Position numbers and translations under genes: made by a program. Positions 1 through 8,711 of a DNA stretch of 64,000 nucleotides are shown piece by piece. Below the pieces are notes generated by a model, which made no database searches, had not been told where the DNA came from, and saw only the letters and a list, made by a program, of their open reading frames with translations. The number at the start of each line of letters is the position of its first letter. Within the stretch, counting starts at the first letter, position 1. The DNA is from Tardiphaga alba. GTDB taxonomy: Bacteria; Pseudomonadota; Alphaproteobacteria; Rhizobiales; Xanthobacteraceae. The stretch is from assembly GCF_018279705.1 (NCBI RefSeq), contig NZ_CP036498.1:2559001-2623000 (forward strand), given 5' to 3'.

Positions 1-263
1 TCGTCTTCGAAGTAGAAGCACGCGCTGGGAACGGGTCAGATCGCCACCGTTGATGTCGCGATAAGAAGCCAAAAAAATCACCGCGTGGACCATCTCCGTT
101 TTTTGTCCGGTTGGCATCCGGAACATGCACTTGGCAATGCCTTGAAGACTGAAAGGGTCAGGCGTCTCCCGGTCTGAAATTCGACCACGCTCGTTCAGAT
201 TCCGTCTGATCAAGGAACGTTGTCCCTCTCACGCGGTTGCTCGTGTTCCATGAGGAGTTCGAT
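1..263. other. No supportable gene; left edge of window
   Basis: One plus-strand frame is open from the edge to a stop at 51-53 and could be the tail of a gene that begins outside the window, but sixteen codons are too few to name it. The rest of the stretch holds the promoter of the next gene and nothing else I can support. Confidence 0.4.
214..238 (+). promoter_or_regulatory. EcfG-type (general stress) promoter
   Basis: GGAAC at 214-218 is followed by a 16-nt spacer and GGTT at 235-238 (equally, a 17-nt spacer and GTT). The alphaproteobacterial EcfG consensus is GGAAC-N16/17-cGTT, so there is one mismatch in the weakest position. The predicted transcription start near 246 excludes the upstream TTG at 237 and leaves ATG 264 as the start. 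Confidence 0.65.
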
Positions 264-692
264 ATGACGAAGAAGCTTGCAGACATTGCGAAGGATATGG
301 CCGGGATCGACATCGCGATCCTTTCGACGCATACCGAAGGCGGCGAGATCGCCAACCGCCCGATGAGCAACAATGGCGACGTCGCCTATGACGGTACGTC
401 GTTTTACTTTGCACTCCAAACGACCCGCGTGATTTCCGACATCGAGCGAGATCCGAAGGTAGCACTCGGCTTTTCCTCGGAAGCGGGGATATTTTCCAGC
501 GGCATCTATGTTGCAGTCGAAGGCGAGGCGGATCTGATCCGGGACAAGTCCGCATTTCGAGAACACTGGAATCCGGATTTGGACAAGTGGTTCGAACAGG
601 GAGTGGACACTCCCGGTTTGGTGCTGATCAGGGTCAAAGCCAAGCGCGTGACGTGCTGGAAAGGTCGCGAAGAATTCGAGGTGAAGGTCTAG
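264..692 (+). CDS. Pyridoxamine 5'-phosphate oxidase (PPOX) fold, general stress protein 26-like
   Basis: The 142-residue protein matches small flavin-binding split-barrel proteins of the PPOX superfamily, often called general stress protein 26 (GSP26). It starts with a lysine-rich helix, followed by a stretch on low-level redox discrimination typical of the family (an ILSTHTEGG-like strand, NGDVAYDG, then SDIERDPKVALGF) and a C-terminal strand ending in CWKGREEFEV. ATG 264 is chosen because GAGGAG lies about 7 nt upstream and because the EcfG-type promoter would start transcription at about 246. The likely role is a cytoplasmic FMN- or heme-binding oxidoreductase in general stress; the substrate cannot be told from the sequence. 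Confidence 0.85.
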   Translation: MTKKLADIAKDMAGIDIAILSTHTEGGEIANRPMSNNGDVAYDGTSFYFALQTTRVISDIERDPKVALGFSSEAGIFSSGIYVAVEGEADLIRDKSAFREHWNPDLDKWFEQGVDTPGLVLIRVKAKRVTCWKGREEFEVKV

Positions 693-792
693 GTCCTGGC
701 GAGGTCATGCATACACGAGCCGCGTGTCAATGCCGGAACGGTTCGGCGCGTGGCTTATTCTATCCGGCTGAGTGCAGCTACGAAAGAACGCA

Positions 793-1110
793 GTGAGCGA
801 CATTGCCACAGAACTGGTCGAAGGCCTCGTTGAACTTGCAGCCTTGCAGGTCAAACTTGGTGATATTCTCGCCGATGCTGTGGTCCGGATTCCCAAATCG
901 GATGACCTCGTAGCGGACACTCCCCTCGAAAGTGACCGCGAGATTTCTCAAGCGGAAATCACTGCTGCTGCACAAGCGATGTTTGCCGGGATGCTCGACG
1001 GATATGACGGTGGCTTTCAGTCATTGCTCCGTACAAATTTCCCGCAGCATCGGATTGAGGAATTGGCGCGCGCTGCGCTCGAAGCAGCGGCTGCGTGCCG
1101 TAAGGGATGA
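793..1110 (+). CDS. Hypothetical protein, helical, 105 residues
   Basis: I do not recognise this family. The product is acidic and helix-rich: a leucine/valine-rich amphipathic N-terminal part (ELVEGLVELAALQVKLGDIL), a central SQAEITAAAQAMFAGMLDGYDGG segment and an alanine-rich C-terminal helix. The open frame extends back to a TTG or CTG-type start at 772, but GTG at 793 gives a more natural N-terminus. No clear ribosome binding site is visible for either. GGAAC occurs at about 734 but no GTT follows at the right distance, so I do not call an EcfG promoter here. Confidence 0.5.
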   Translation: MSDIATELVEGLVELAALQVKLGDILADAVVRIPKSDDLVADTPLESDREISQAEITAAAQAMFAGMLDGYDGGFQSLLRTNFPQHRIEELARAALEAAAACRKG

Positions 1111-1130
1111 AGCCTGCGGCACCGGCCGTG

Positions 1131-1433
1131 TCAGTCCTCCACATATTCAATCCCGGCCATGCCCCATTTGCACCAGACCACCCTCGCGGGGCGAGGAGTT
1201 TCCGTTGGAATGAGGCGTACCCTCACCAACGGTGAGATGAAGTTGTCGCCGATAGTGACCCGGACACCATTCGCACTTACGTCGAATACAGGACGCTGCA
1301 AAACCCGTCCCGACGACAAATGCACCCATGCAAAGGTCCTTCGTCGCATCCGATGCTCGGACCGCTTCTCTTTTCGCAAGCTCATGGCATCGCGGTTACA
1401 GCGCATATGCGAATAGGAAGCTAACGTCCTCAT
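1131..1433 (-). CDS. PilZ-domain-like protein
   Basis: The product of up to 100 residues has the layout of the small single-domain PilZ proteins of rhizobia: an arginine cluster (RMRRRTFAWVHL), a central strand with VFDVSANGVRV in place of the usual DxSxxG motif, and a C-terminal PARVVWCKWGMAGIEYVE strand. Canonical PilZ domains bind cyclic di-GMP through RxxxR and D/NxSxxG. Here the second motif is DVSANG, which fits, and the first is only approximate. Start choice is open between the codon at 1433 and ATG at 1406 or 1385; none has a strong ribosome binding site. It is convergent with the small gene before it and stands alone. Confidence 0.65.
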   Translation of the reverse strand: MRTLASYSHMRCNRDAMSLRKEKRSEHRMRRRTFAWVHLSSGRVLQRPVFDVSANGVRVTIGDNFISPLVRVRLIPTETPRPARVVWCKWGMAGIEYVED

Positions 1434-1744
1434 TGCGTGCGGCGATCAAGAGATAAAAATGGAGCTAATGCAGCCGCTAAGCTTCTGCAACGATCGGTTA
1501 GACCGATTGGCTTCCCAGTGTTAGGTCTGATTTCCGACACAGGCCAGCATCCTGCCGAGAGAAATAACTCGGACCAGAGGAAGAGCGCCCCCGATTGAGG
1601 TCCCAGGCTCAAACTGACCGTTCATCTAGACGATTATCAATAAGTAAGGTGCGACCTTCGCGCCGCAATGGCCGGGAACAGTTGGCTGGAGGCACGCGTG
1701 ATGATGGGCTAGGCTCATCGTATAGACCGAGTAGGGCGAGTGGG

Positions 1745-4158
1745 ATGGGCGAGGACATTTCGGCGGCTGAGCGCAGGCTGAAAGAGCGGGAGGCCGAGCT
1801 TGCCGAGGCCCAGCGAATCGCGAAGGTCGGCGGTGTCGTGATCGATCTGGTTGGCGGCATGCACAACCGGCGGTCGCCCGAATATCTAGCGATACACGGT
1901 CTCCCGCCAGAGGCGATCAATGAAACCCATGGCGATTGGGCATCGCGTCTTCACCCAGATGATCGCGACCGCGCCGAGCGGCAGTTTTTCGACGTTTTGG
2001 AGAGCAAGGCAGATCGATATTCGTCCGAATATCGGATCATTCGGCCGAGCGATGGTGAGGTGCGATGGATAGCCGCTGAGGGCCGTATCGAGCGCGATTC
2101 GAGTGGGCGCGCGGTACGCATGGTCGGAGCGCATATCGACATCACCGAGCGCGCGATTGCCCGCGAAATGCTGCGGGAGAGCGACGAGCGCTTCAGATTG
2201 ATTGCCGACAGCGCCCCTGTCCCTATCTGGGTCACCCGCTTGGATCGAACCAGAAGCTTTGCAAACCGTGCTTACGTCGAGTTTGTGGGGTACCATACGA
2301 ACAAGCGCTGGCGTTCGACTGGCGCACGATCCTGCACCCCGATGATTCTGCTCGAGTTGTGAAAGAAAGCATGGCGGGCGAGGCTTCGCTCAAGCCGTTT
2401 GTCCTTGAAGCACGGTATCGCCACGCCGATGGCCAGTATCGCTGGGTTAAATCGGAGTCACAGCCGCGTTGGGACCCTGCCGGCAAGCACATCGGTTTCA
2501 TTGGGGTGGCTCATGATGTCACCGCTGCGAAGCAAGCAGAGATTGATCTCCGGGCCGTCAACGATCGCTTGGAAAGCCTGGTTGTTCAACGCACCGGTCA
2601 ACTTCGGAACCGGGAGTCACAGCTTCGCGCGATCTTGGAAACGACGAACCAGCATCAGGGGTTGCTCGATCTTGACGGAAAGGTGCTCTACGCCAACGCG
2701 ACTGCGCTTGCTGCAGGCAATGCCCGGCTTAGTGACGTTGTTGGGCAACCGTTCTGGAACACCCTCTGGTTTCGCGAGACGCCGCTAAGCACCAAGATGG
2801 TCGAACAAGCATTTCGCGAGGCAGCAGGTGGTTCGTCGCCTCGGATGGAGCTGGAGCTGAACCTTCCGATTGGACGGCGTCATCTCGATCTTGAACTCCG
2901 ACCCGTGACTGACGAGGCTGGCCGTGTCACCGCGGTGCTCGCAGAAGGGGTCGATACCACCGAGCGGCGGGTGAACGAGGAAGCGCTTCGACAAGCCCAG
3001 AAGATGGAGGCCGTCGGGCAACTTACGGGTGGTGTCGCGCATGATTTCAACAATCTTCTGACGATCATTCGCTCGGCGACCGATTTTCTCCGCCGCCGAG
3101 ATCTTCCTGACGAGCGCCGCCGCGGTTATGTTGATGCGATTTCGGATACGGTCGATCGGGCATCCCGTCTCACGGCTCAACTGTTGGCGTTCGCACGGCG
3201 GCAGCCGCTGGCTCCGGTGACTTTCGATGTCGTCAGCCAGATCGAGAGTGTCGCGAGCCTTGTTCGTCCGCTCGTTGGCGCACGTGTCCGGATCGAAGTT
3301 CGGAGGCCCGCAGAGATTTTGTTTGCGCGGGCAGATATCGGTCAGTTCGAGACCGCGATGGTTAATCTCGCCGTGAATGCCCGCGACGCGATGAACGGTG
3401 AGGGACGGCTTATCATCTCGGTGGGGCATGTCAGTGCAATCCCTGAGGTGCGTGCGCAGGGGGCGCGGCCAGGCGACTTTATCGCCGTCACGATCGCGGA
3501 TAGCGGCCTGGGAATACCTGAACAATATCTGCAGACCATCTTCGAGCCTTTCTTTACCACGAAGGAGGTGGGCAAAGGCACGGGCCTCGGCCTGAGCCAG
3601 GTATTCGGATTTGCCAAACAGTCAGGTGGCGACGTCGTGGTGACAAGTGTCGTCGGCGAGGGGGCGACATTTACGGTCTACCTGCCGCGCTCTGACACAT
3701 CGTCGGCTACGGCCGCGATCTCCGCCGGTCATGTTGATACGGTGGGTGGGATCGGACACCGCGTATTGGTTGTCGAGGATAACCCGGAGGTCGGGACTTT
3801 CTCGACAGAGCTGTTGCAGGATCTGGGATATGCGACGGAATGGGTGAGGTCAGCGGATGATGCACTGATGTTGCTGGCAGCTGATGATCTCGCCTTCGAT
3901 CTCGTTTTCTCTGATGTGATCATGCCGGGAATGAATGGTGTTGAGCTGGCGACGACCATTCGCGATCGCTATCCCGGACTGCCCGTAGTCTTGACGAGCG
4001 GCTATAGCAGCGTTCTTGCAGAGAACGCTCATGAGGGATTTGAGCTCATCCAGAAGCCATATTCAGTTGAGCTGCTTTCGCGCGTGCTGCGACGCTCAAT
4101 CGGGGAAACGCGCGGCCCTTCGCGTGGCCGTCTCCGATTGCCGGAGGAGCAGCGCTAA
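1745..4158 (+). pseudogene. PAS-rich hybrid sensor histidine kinase, frameshifted in the second PAS domain
   Basis: Two overlapping frames together encode one hybrid kinase. The first (to 2362) carries a PAS/PAC unit (about 1790-2150, ending in MVGAHIDITER) and the start of a second PAS. The second frame (from about 2290) continues that PAS (GVAHDVTAAK), adds a coiled coil and a third PAS, then HisKA with His in GGVAHDFNNLL (codon 3040), HATPase_c with NLAVNARDAM, DSGLGIP and GKGTGLGLSQ boxes, and a receiver domain with Asp in FSDVIMPG (codon 3913) and the KP near its end. Adding one G to the run at 2287-2290 joins the frames as FVGVPYEQAL. ATG 1745 is chosen over TTG 1595; the true start is uncertain. 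It is either a mutant or an assembly error. Confidence 0.8.
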
Positions 4159-4209
4159 CCGGCGTGACGCAACGAGCCTAGCGAGCCAGAGATCGATTAA
4201 GTTACAGGC

Positions 4210-4413
4210 TTATAGCCGTTTTTCGCCCGAGCGGGCGGCACGGTAGTCGTTCAGATGCTGAATGTTCGGGCCAAACGCGGCCTCCCTCGCCAGGAGATGG
4301 TAGACCCGTGCGACCGTCCGTTGCTTGTCGCGGATACGTCCTCGCGGCAACGACCTTGCCTTTCGCGTGGCCTCAATCGCGTGAGACAGGAAGTAATCAT
4401 AAGCGTCGGACAT
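4210..4413 (-). CDS. Hypothetical small protein, 67 residues
   Basis: The product starts MSDAYDYFLSHAIEATRKAR and is basic and helical, with RGRIRDKQRTVARVYHLLAREAA in the middle. The family is unknown to me. ATG 4413 lies 10 nt after the stop of the DUF2177 gene and has GAGG upstream, so the two genes probably form an operon driven by the EcfG-type promoter at 4845-4869. A longer reading from 4488 runs inside the upstream gene and is less likely. Confidence 0.65.
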   Translation of the reverse strand: MSDAYDYFLSHAIEATRKARSLPRGRIRDKQRTVARVYHLLAREAAFGPNIQHLNDYRAARSGEKRL

Positions 4414-4423
4414 CCAGCGCCCC

Positions 4424-4825
4424 TCAGATGCGGGAAGTGATGAAGCCGGCGAGCAGTCCGCCGAGCGAAGCGGCCGCGGCCGTGACAACCATCCCCCAGG
4501 CGATGTCGGGAACGACTAGCGCCCACTGCCAATGCTTGAGAATGGCCATGTTGGTCAGCGCGAAGGTGGAGTAGCAGAAGAGGCCAAACAGAGCGCCGGC
4601 CGCCAGATTGGATGCCCAATTGCTGGGGGTGGCGCCATTCACGAATACGACGATTCCCGCGAGATAGAGTGCGTAGAAAAGGGCCGCTGCCGACAGCCTC
4701 GGCGTGTCGAGCATCAAGTCGCCGATTTGTGACTGATACATCTTCTTGCCGACAGTGCCGAGAAACGCGAAGTCGAGGGGAAGCAGGATGGCAAGCGTGC
4801 TCAAATAGACGATAACGTAGTGCAT
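4424..4825 (-). CDS. DUF2177 family inner-membrane protein
   Basis: The 133-residue protein has four hydrophobic segments: MHYVIVYLSTLAILLPLDF, a SAAALFYALYLAGIVVFV stretch, a NLAAGALFGLFCYSTFALTNMA stretch and a C-terminal VVTAAAASLGGLLAGFI helix. The sequence LDFAFLGTVGKKMYQSQIGDL after the first helix and the FALTNMAILK-W pattern are hallmarks of DUF2177. The function is unknown. ATG 4825 is supported by GGAGG 7 nt upstream. The gene is divergent from the YciF-like gene; both have EcfG-type promoters in the shared 131-bp gap, which suggests joint induction under stress. Confidence 0.88.
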   Translation of the reverse strand: MHYVIVYLSTLAILLPLDFAFLGTVGKKMYQSQIGDLMLDTPRLSAAALFYALYLAGIVVFVNGATPSNWASNLAAGALFGLFCYSTFALTNMAILKHWQWALVVPDIAWGMVVTAAAASLGGLLAGFITSRI

Positions 4826-4844
4826 TGGTCCTCCGTAGCAGCTC

Positions 4845-4869
4845 AACCGCAGAAGACCCGACCTGTTCC
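4845..4869 (-). promoter_or_regulatory. EcfG-type promoter for the DUF2177 operon
   Basis: Read on the minus strand, GGAAC (4869-4865) is followed by 16 nt and GGTT (4848-4845), or 17 nt and GTT. The start of DUF2177 at 4825 would then have a leader of about 12 nt that contains its ribosome binding site. Confidence 0.6.
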
Positions 4870-4887
4870 GATTCCTGCCCTGGAAAG

Positions 4888-4912
4888 GGAACGCTGTTTG
4901 TCGCATAGCGTT
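4888..4912 (+). promoter_or_regulatory. EcfG-type promoter for the YciF-like gene
   Basis: GGAAC at 4888-4892, a 16-nt spacer and CGTT at 4909-4912 match the EcfG consensus without mismatch. The predicted start near 4920 leaves a leader of about 37 nt before ATG 4957. Confidence 0.8.
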
Positions 4913-4956
4913 GCAGGGGCGCCCGCCGGGCTGGCGGCATAACCGAGGAGGATGCA

Positions 4957-5466
4957 ATGGGACTGTTCAGCAAAGACATCAAGACGATGGAGGACATGTT
5001 CGTCCATGGTCTTCAGGACATCTACTACGCCGAAAATCAGATTACGAAGGCGCTGCCGAAAATGATCGACCAGGCGACGAATCGTGATCTCGCCGCCGGT
5101 CTGAAGGCGCACCTCGAAGAAACTGAGAAGCAGATCGGCCGCCTGGAGCAGGTTTTCAAGAAGTTAGGCAAGGAGCCGAGCGCGACCGACTGCCCGGCCA
5201 TCGACGGCATCATCAAGGAAGCCAACGAGACGGCCGGCGAGATCGCCGACAAGGCCGTCCTCGATGCCGCGATCGTCGCCAATTCCCAGGCGGTCGAGCA
5301 TTACGAGATCGCACGTTACGGCACGCTGATCGCGTGGGCCGAGGAACTCGGGCACGACGATGTCGTCCGTCTGCTGACCACCAACCTCAACGAAGAGAAA
5401 GCGGCGAACACGAAGCTGAACAACATCGCTCTCCGCAAAGGCGTGAACAAGAAGGCGGTGGCGTGA
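4957..5466 (+). CDS. YciE/YciF ferroxidase family protein (DUF892)
   Basis: The 169-residue protein fits the DUF892 family of ferritin-like four-helix bundles. The N-terminal MEDMFVHGLQDIYYAENQITKALPKM helix is the family signature. Acidic/histidine residues expected to bind a di-iron centre are present in the helices (E in YYAENQ, H-LEETEKQ, E-H-YEIARYG, and the C-terminal LNEEKAA). Such proteins are known as stress-induced in enterobacteria and common in EcfG regulons of rhizobia. A GAGGAGG site precedes ATG 4957. It is divergent from DUF2177 and is followed 54 nt later by a small gene and xthA, so stress transcription may read into the repair gene. Confidence 0.93.
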   Translation: MGLFSKDIKTMEDMFVHGLQDIYYAENQITKALPKMIDQATNRDLAAGLKAHLEETEKQIGRLEQVFKKLGKEPSATDCPAIDGIIKEANETAGEIADKAVLDAAIVANSQAVEHYEIARYGTLIAWAEELGHDDVVRLLTTNLNEEKAANTKLNNIALRKGVNKKAVA

Positions 5467-5520
5467 CCCGGCAGTCGCCGATCCGCTGCGATACACGGCG
5501 GATCGGCGTCCGGTGAGCCC

Positions 5521-5862
5521 ATGACGTTGCAGCATCCGGTCACGCCCGACGGGCGGTATTTCGTCGTCCGCGGGCGGCTGTGGCGCCTCGCGGATCCCCG
5601 GCTGTCCAACGAGACAAAAACGGCGCTAGTCTCCGAGCTCATGGCGGCTCGTCGGGCGGTCAAGGAGGCAAGGGGACGGCATGACCGGGCGGGAGAGGCC
5701 GCAGCCCGCGAGGCCGTGGACGTCGCGAAGCGTTCACTCGGGGAGCGGGGGCCTGTCTGGTGGGACGACGGAGCGCCGGACCTGAACCGCCACATGGCGA
5801 GAAACACGCCTTACGCCGAGTGGTTTGCAGGATTGCGACGTCGCCGAAAGCCGGGACAATGA
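5521..5862 (+). CDS. Conserved hypothetical protein, 113 residues
   Basis: The N-terminal half (MTLQHPVTPDGRYFVVRGRLWRLADPRL) looks like a small beta-rich module; the rest is a long charged helix (LMAARRAVKEARGRHDRAGEAAAREAVDVAKR) and a tail with GPVWWDDGAPDLNRHMARNTPYAEW. I know proteins of this type from rhizobial genomes, where they are unnamed, often encoded near stress genes. Its stop codon overlaps the start of the exonuclease III gene by 4 nt (ATGA at 5859), so the two are translated together. Confidence 0.75.
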   Translation: MTLQHPVTPDGRYFVVRGRLWRLADPRLSNETKTALVSELMAARRAVKEARGRHDRAGEAAAREAVDVAKRSLGERGPVWWDDGAPDLNRHMARNTPYAEWFAGLRRRRKPGQ

Positions 5863-6629
5863 AAATCGCGACGTTCAACATCAACAACGTCAACAAGCGC
5901 CTTCCGAACCTGATCACGTGGTTGAAGTCGTCGAAGCCGGACATCGTCTGTCTGCAGGAGCTCAAGGCGGATCAAGCTGACTTTCCCGAAGTCGCCCTGC
6001 GCAAGGCAGGTTACTCGGCCGCATGGGTCGGGCAGCGGACCTGGAACGGCGTCGCCATTCTATCTCGCCGCTCGGAAATCATCGTTACTCGTCGAACGCT
6101 GCCCGGCGACGCAAAGGACGCGCAGAGCCGCTATCTGGAGGCCGTCATCGACGGGATCATCGTGGTTTGTCTCTATGCTCCCAACGGTAATCCTCGCCCG
6201 GGCCCCAAGTTCGACTATAAGCTCGCCTGGTTGAGACGGTTGAGCCGTCATGCGGTGACCCTCCGCAAGACCGGTGCGCCGATCGTGCTTGCCGGGGACT
6301 TCAATGTCGTTCCAACGCTGAATGATATCTACCCCACGAAATCGTGGGACAAGGATGCGCTCGTTCAGCCCGAGGCCCGTAAACTATTCGCGGCACTGCT
6401 CAAAAAGGGGTGGACGGATGCGCTTCGCAGGATGCATCCCGACACGACACCGTACACTTTCTGGACGTATTGGCGCGGCCGGTTCGAGCGGGACGCAGGG
6501 TTACGCATCGACCATCTACTTTTGGATCCGCAGATGGCCGGTCGTCTACAGGATGCTGGGGTAGATCGTCCGATCCGGGGAAAAGCCGATGCCAGCGATC
6601 ATGCGCCCGCCTGGATCATCGTCTCGTAA
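5859..6629 (+). CDS. xthA: Exodeoxyribonuclease III (AP endonuclease family)
   Basis: The 256-residue protein matches the ExoIII branch of endonuclease/exonuclease/phosphatase enzymes, which cut DNA 5' of abasic sites and degrade 3' ends in base excision repair. Visible motifs are MKIATFNINNVNKRL at the N-terminus, the metal-binding Glu in CLQELK (near residue 36), YAPNG, GDFNVVP, RIDHLL, and the C-terminal ASDHAP with the catalytic His. ATG 5859 is the correct start because the family motif begins there; an open frame extends to 5760 only by chance. It overlaps the preceding small gene by 4 nt and converges with DUF1810, leaving 9 nt between the stops. Confidence 0.93.
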   Translation: MKIATFNINNVNKRLPNLITWLKSSKPDIVCLQELKADQADFPEVALRKAGYSAAWVGQRTWNGVAILSRRSEIIVTRRTLPGDAKDAQSRYLEAVIDGIIVVCLYAPNGNPRPGPKFDYKLAWLRRLSRHAVTLRKTGAPIVLAGDFNVVPTLNDIYPTKSWDKDALVQPEARKLFAALLKKGWTDALRRMHPDTTPYTFWTYWRGRFERDAGLRIDHLLLDPQMAGRLQDAGVDRPIRGKADASDHAPAWIIVS

Positions 6630-6638
6630 GTCTGCGCT

Positions 6639-7085
6639 TCAGGACCGCTGCCATCCGTCGATGATCCGAACCGACGCCGAATCGTGCTCGCCATTGTAGT
6701 AGCGATCTAGGGCTTCTCTATACGGGCCGCCGCGGTCGGTGCGATCAAACAGGGTCATGGAGGACCTGAATTTTGCGTCGTCCGGCGAGCCAAAGATCTG
6801 ACGCGCTGACTTTTCTCGTATGCCGAGCACGGCCTTTGTTGATTCCAGGAGCCGCATTCCAAGCAACGGATGGGCGAGATACGCCGTCGCCTCGTCCATG
6901 GACCGGATCGCATAGTGTTGCGCCATCGCGCTGTGTCCGAGACCTTCGACCTGCGGAAAAATGAACCACATCCAATGGCTCCGCTTCGCGCCGTCCTTCA
7001 ACTCAGCGAGAGCAGTGGCGTAAATGGGTTGCTGCGCGATGACGTAGCGCTGCAGATCGAAGCGACCGGTTGTCTGTTGATCCAA
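6639..7085 (-). CDS. DUF1810 family protein
   Basis: The 148-residue protein carries the DUF1810 signature: FDLQRYVIAQQPIYATALAELKDGAKRSHWMWFIFPQVEGLG, then the AHPLLGMRLLESTKAVL segment and the KFRSSMTLF motif. Structurally characterised homologues have a helical, calpastatin-like fold, but no activity is established. It is a single minus-strand gene, convergent with xthA. No EcfG-type promoter is visible upstream. Confidence 0.93.
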   Translation of the reverse strand: MDQQTTGRFDLQRYVIAQQPIYATALAELKDGAKRSHWMWFIFPQVEGLGHSAMAQHYAIRSMDEATAYLAHPLLGMRLLESTKAVLGIREKSARQIFGSPDDAKFRSSMTLFDRTDRGGPYREALDRYYNGEHDSASVRIIDGWQRS

Positions 7086-7119
7086 AGTCTAAACCTCTAG
7101 AATACTGATGTGGTTCGCT

Positions 7120-8130
7120 TTACTCTGACTCCACAGCGATGAGTTTCCCGCCGTCCGCGTTCAGTCGCCTTAGGTAGGTCGCATGATCGACCACCTGAAA
7201 CGGAAAATACAAACCCGGCGGCGTTGGCGCGTGGCCGTCGAGGCCCGTCAACCGCTCGAGGATCATGCTGACGCCGAGAGCGGTCAGAGGGGCTGCCCCG
7301 CCGGGATGAAAGACCGCGTGTCGCGTGCGCAGAGGATGGCCATCGTGATCTTCGCCGCTGAGCAAAATCATGATCTCCGTTGACTTGGGTTCGCCGCGAC
7401 GACGGGAAGAGGTAATCCCCGTTGCGAGATCGAACTGCACTGTCTGTGCTCCGGTCGCCGCCGCCAGGCCCGCGACATCGATCGACGAAAAGCCGTTGGC
7501 TTCCATCTTCGTGCCGTCAATAGCCGCGAAGTCGGCTTTCGCATCATCACCGCTGCGCCACGTATATGCGCCATCGCAACGCGTCAGTGAGGCCGGCATC
7601 AAGCGTGCAAGTCGCTCGAAATCCTCCTCCACTGCAGGGCCACCTTTGTCCTCTTCATCGACTAAAGCGCCGATCTTGATCTCGTGAAGCCGCCCGAAGC
7701 TCTTGGCGGCTTCCCTCACTGCCACCGTGGTCGCGCCGACCAACCATTCGTAGCCAAGCACGATGGCCGCTGAGCCGGGGGCGAGCATATAGGTCGCAAC
7801 TTCCGGGGCAATCTCGAAGATGCCCGAGGAAATCCCGAGATGGGGAATGCCGCGTCCGTGGGCGAAACGGAGGCTTGCAAGCCTTTCGTCGGAATAGAAA
7901 ACTGCTACAGCACTTGGGTGTCGATTGCCAAGACCGAGGTCGTTTGCGAGTGGGTCGATCCGGACGCCCTCGGCGTTGCCAAGGGCGTCAGCCGCATCTC
8001 GACTTTTCGCTAAGTCGCGTCCACCGATCAAAAGTGGAACATCGGGATAGATCGAGCGAAGCGCTTTTGCCGTTAGCGTGCCAATGGCGCCGCTGCCGCC
8101 CGTCAATAGGATCGGATCTGTGACCTTCAT
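7120..8130 (-). CDS. Saccharopine dehydrogenase-like NAD(P)-dependent oxidoreductase
   Basis: The 336-residue protein begins with a Rossmann fold (ILLTGGSGAIGTLTAKAL, a GxxGxxG-type nucleotide-binding loop) and continues with LLIGGRDLAKSRDAADAL, as in the saccharopine dehydrogenase NADP-binding domain. A middle domain has EWLVGATTVAVREAAKSFG, and the C-terminal part lists a conserved HAVFHPGGAAPLTALG motif. The family includes enoyl reductases and uncharacterised oxidoreductases; the substrate here is unknown. It is a lone minus-strand gene with ATG 8130. The neighbourhood is stress-related but gives no direct clue to the reaction. Confidence 0.82.
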   Translation of the reverse strand: MKVTDPILLTGGSGAIGTLTAKALRSIYPDVPLLIGGRDLAKSRDAADALGNAEGVRIDPLANDLGLGNRHPSAVAVFYSDERLASLRFAHGRGIPHLGISSGIFEIAPEVATYMLAPGSAAIVLGYEWLVGATTVAVREAAKSFGRLHEIKIGALVDEEDKGGPAVEEDFERLARLMPASLTRCDGAYTWRSGDDAKADFAAIDGTKMEANGFSSIDVAGLAAATGAQTVQFDLATGITSSRRRGEPKSTEIMILLSGEDHDGHPLRTRHAVFHPGGAAPLTALGVSMILERLTGLDGHAPTPPGLYFPFQVVDHATYLRRLNADGGKLIAVESE

Positions 8131-8321
8131 TCTGTTCTCCCGTCTACGCAGGTTCGAACGAAGCAGGAAGCGTTGCGTTCGACGGTTTTCACCTATCGAT
8201 CACGTCTGGACGAAGTGACGCACGGTGGCTCTCGGGCTTGCTCGACGGGAACTTAACCGGAAGAGCAAGCTTTCACGCTCGTCGTATAGCCATGCTGATC
8301 TCAGACCCGCGGAGGGGCAAC

Positions 8322-8501
8322 ATGCCGACCTATTCCGAAGATCAAATCCGGGAATACGCTCACACCCTTTGGGACAAGGCAGGCAGGCCCGACGGCAGGG
8401 ATGAGGAGTTCTGGCACCAAGCGAAAAGCGAACTCGAGGCTGACGAGCCTGGCAATGAGCCTGCACCCACCGAAGAAAACCCGAAGCCCATGCCGGAGTG
8501 A
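8322..8501 (+). CDS. DUF2934 domain protein, small
   Basis: The 59-residue product (MPTYSEDQIREYAHTLWDKAGRPDGRDEEFW) carries the short DUF2934 motif: a helix with IRE-AH-LW--AGRPDGRD-EFW-QA, followed by an acidic, proline-rich tail. Such proteins are frequent in rhizobia and often stress induced; the role is unknown. ATG 8322 has GGAGGGG 5 nt upstream. A degenerate EcfG-like element (GGAAC at about 8248, then GCTT rather than CGTT) is too weak to call. Confidence 0.8.
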   Translation: MPTYSEDQIREYAHTLWDKAGRPDGRDEEFWHQAKSELEADEPGNEPAPTEENPKPMPE

Positions 8502-8662
8502 GTTGCGGGCTACAACCGTTGAGCTGTTCGACAGAGATATGGCACAAGAGTTCGTGCGTGTGCGAAATGTCGCTTATCGTACATCTGTTCAGGGTGGTCA
8601 CCCGCGCAAAGCATCGGTCATCGCATAACCTTGGTCGTCGCTCCCGTCTTTGAAGGCTTGGC

Positions 8663-8687
8663 GGAACTTTTGTTCCGGAATTGCGTT
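8663..8687 (+). promoter_or_regulatory. EcfG-type promoter
   Basis: GGAAC at 8663-8667, a 16-nt spacer and CGTT at 8684-8687 match the consensus exactly. Transcription would start near 8695, just before ATG 8712. Confidence 0.78.
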
Positions 8688-8711
8688 CAAAGTTTTTCAG
8701 GGGGCGTCCTC

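Noticed and set aside
734..760. GGAAC before the gene at 793 as an EcfG site
   Set aside because: No GTT follows at the right spacing.
8248..8272. A possible EcfG promoter before the DUF2934 gene
   Set aside because: The -10 region reads GCTT and no GTT falls at 16 or 17 nt, so the match is too weak.
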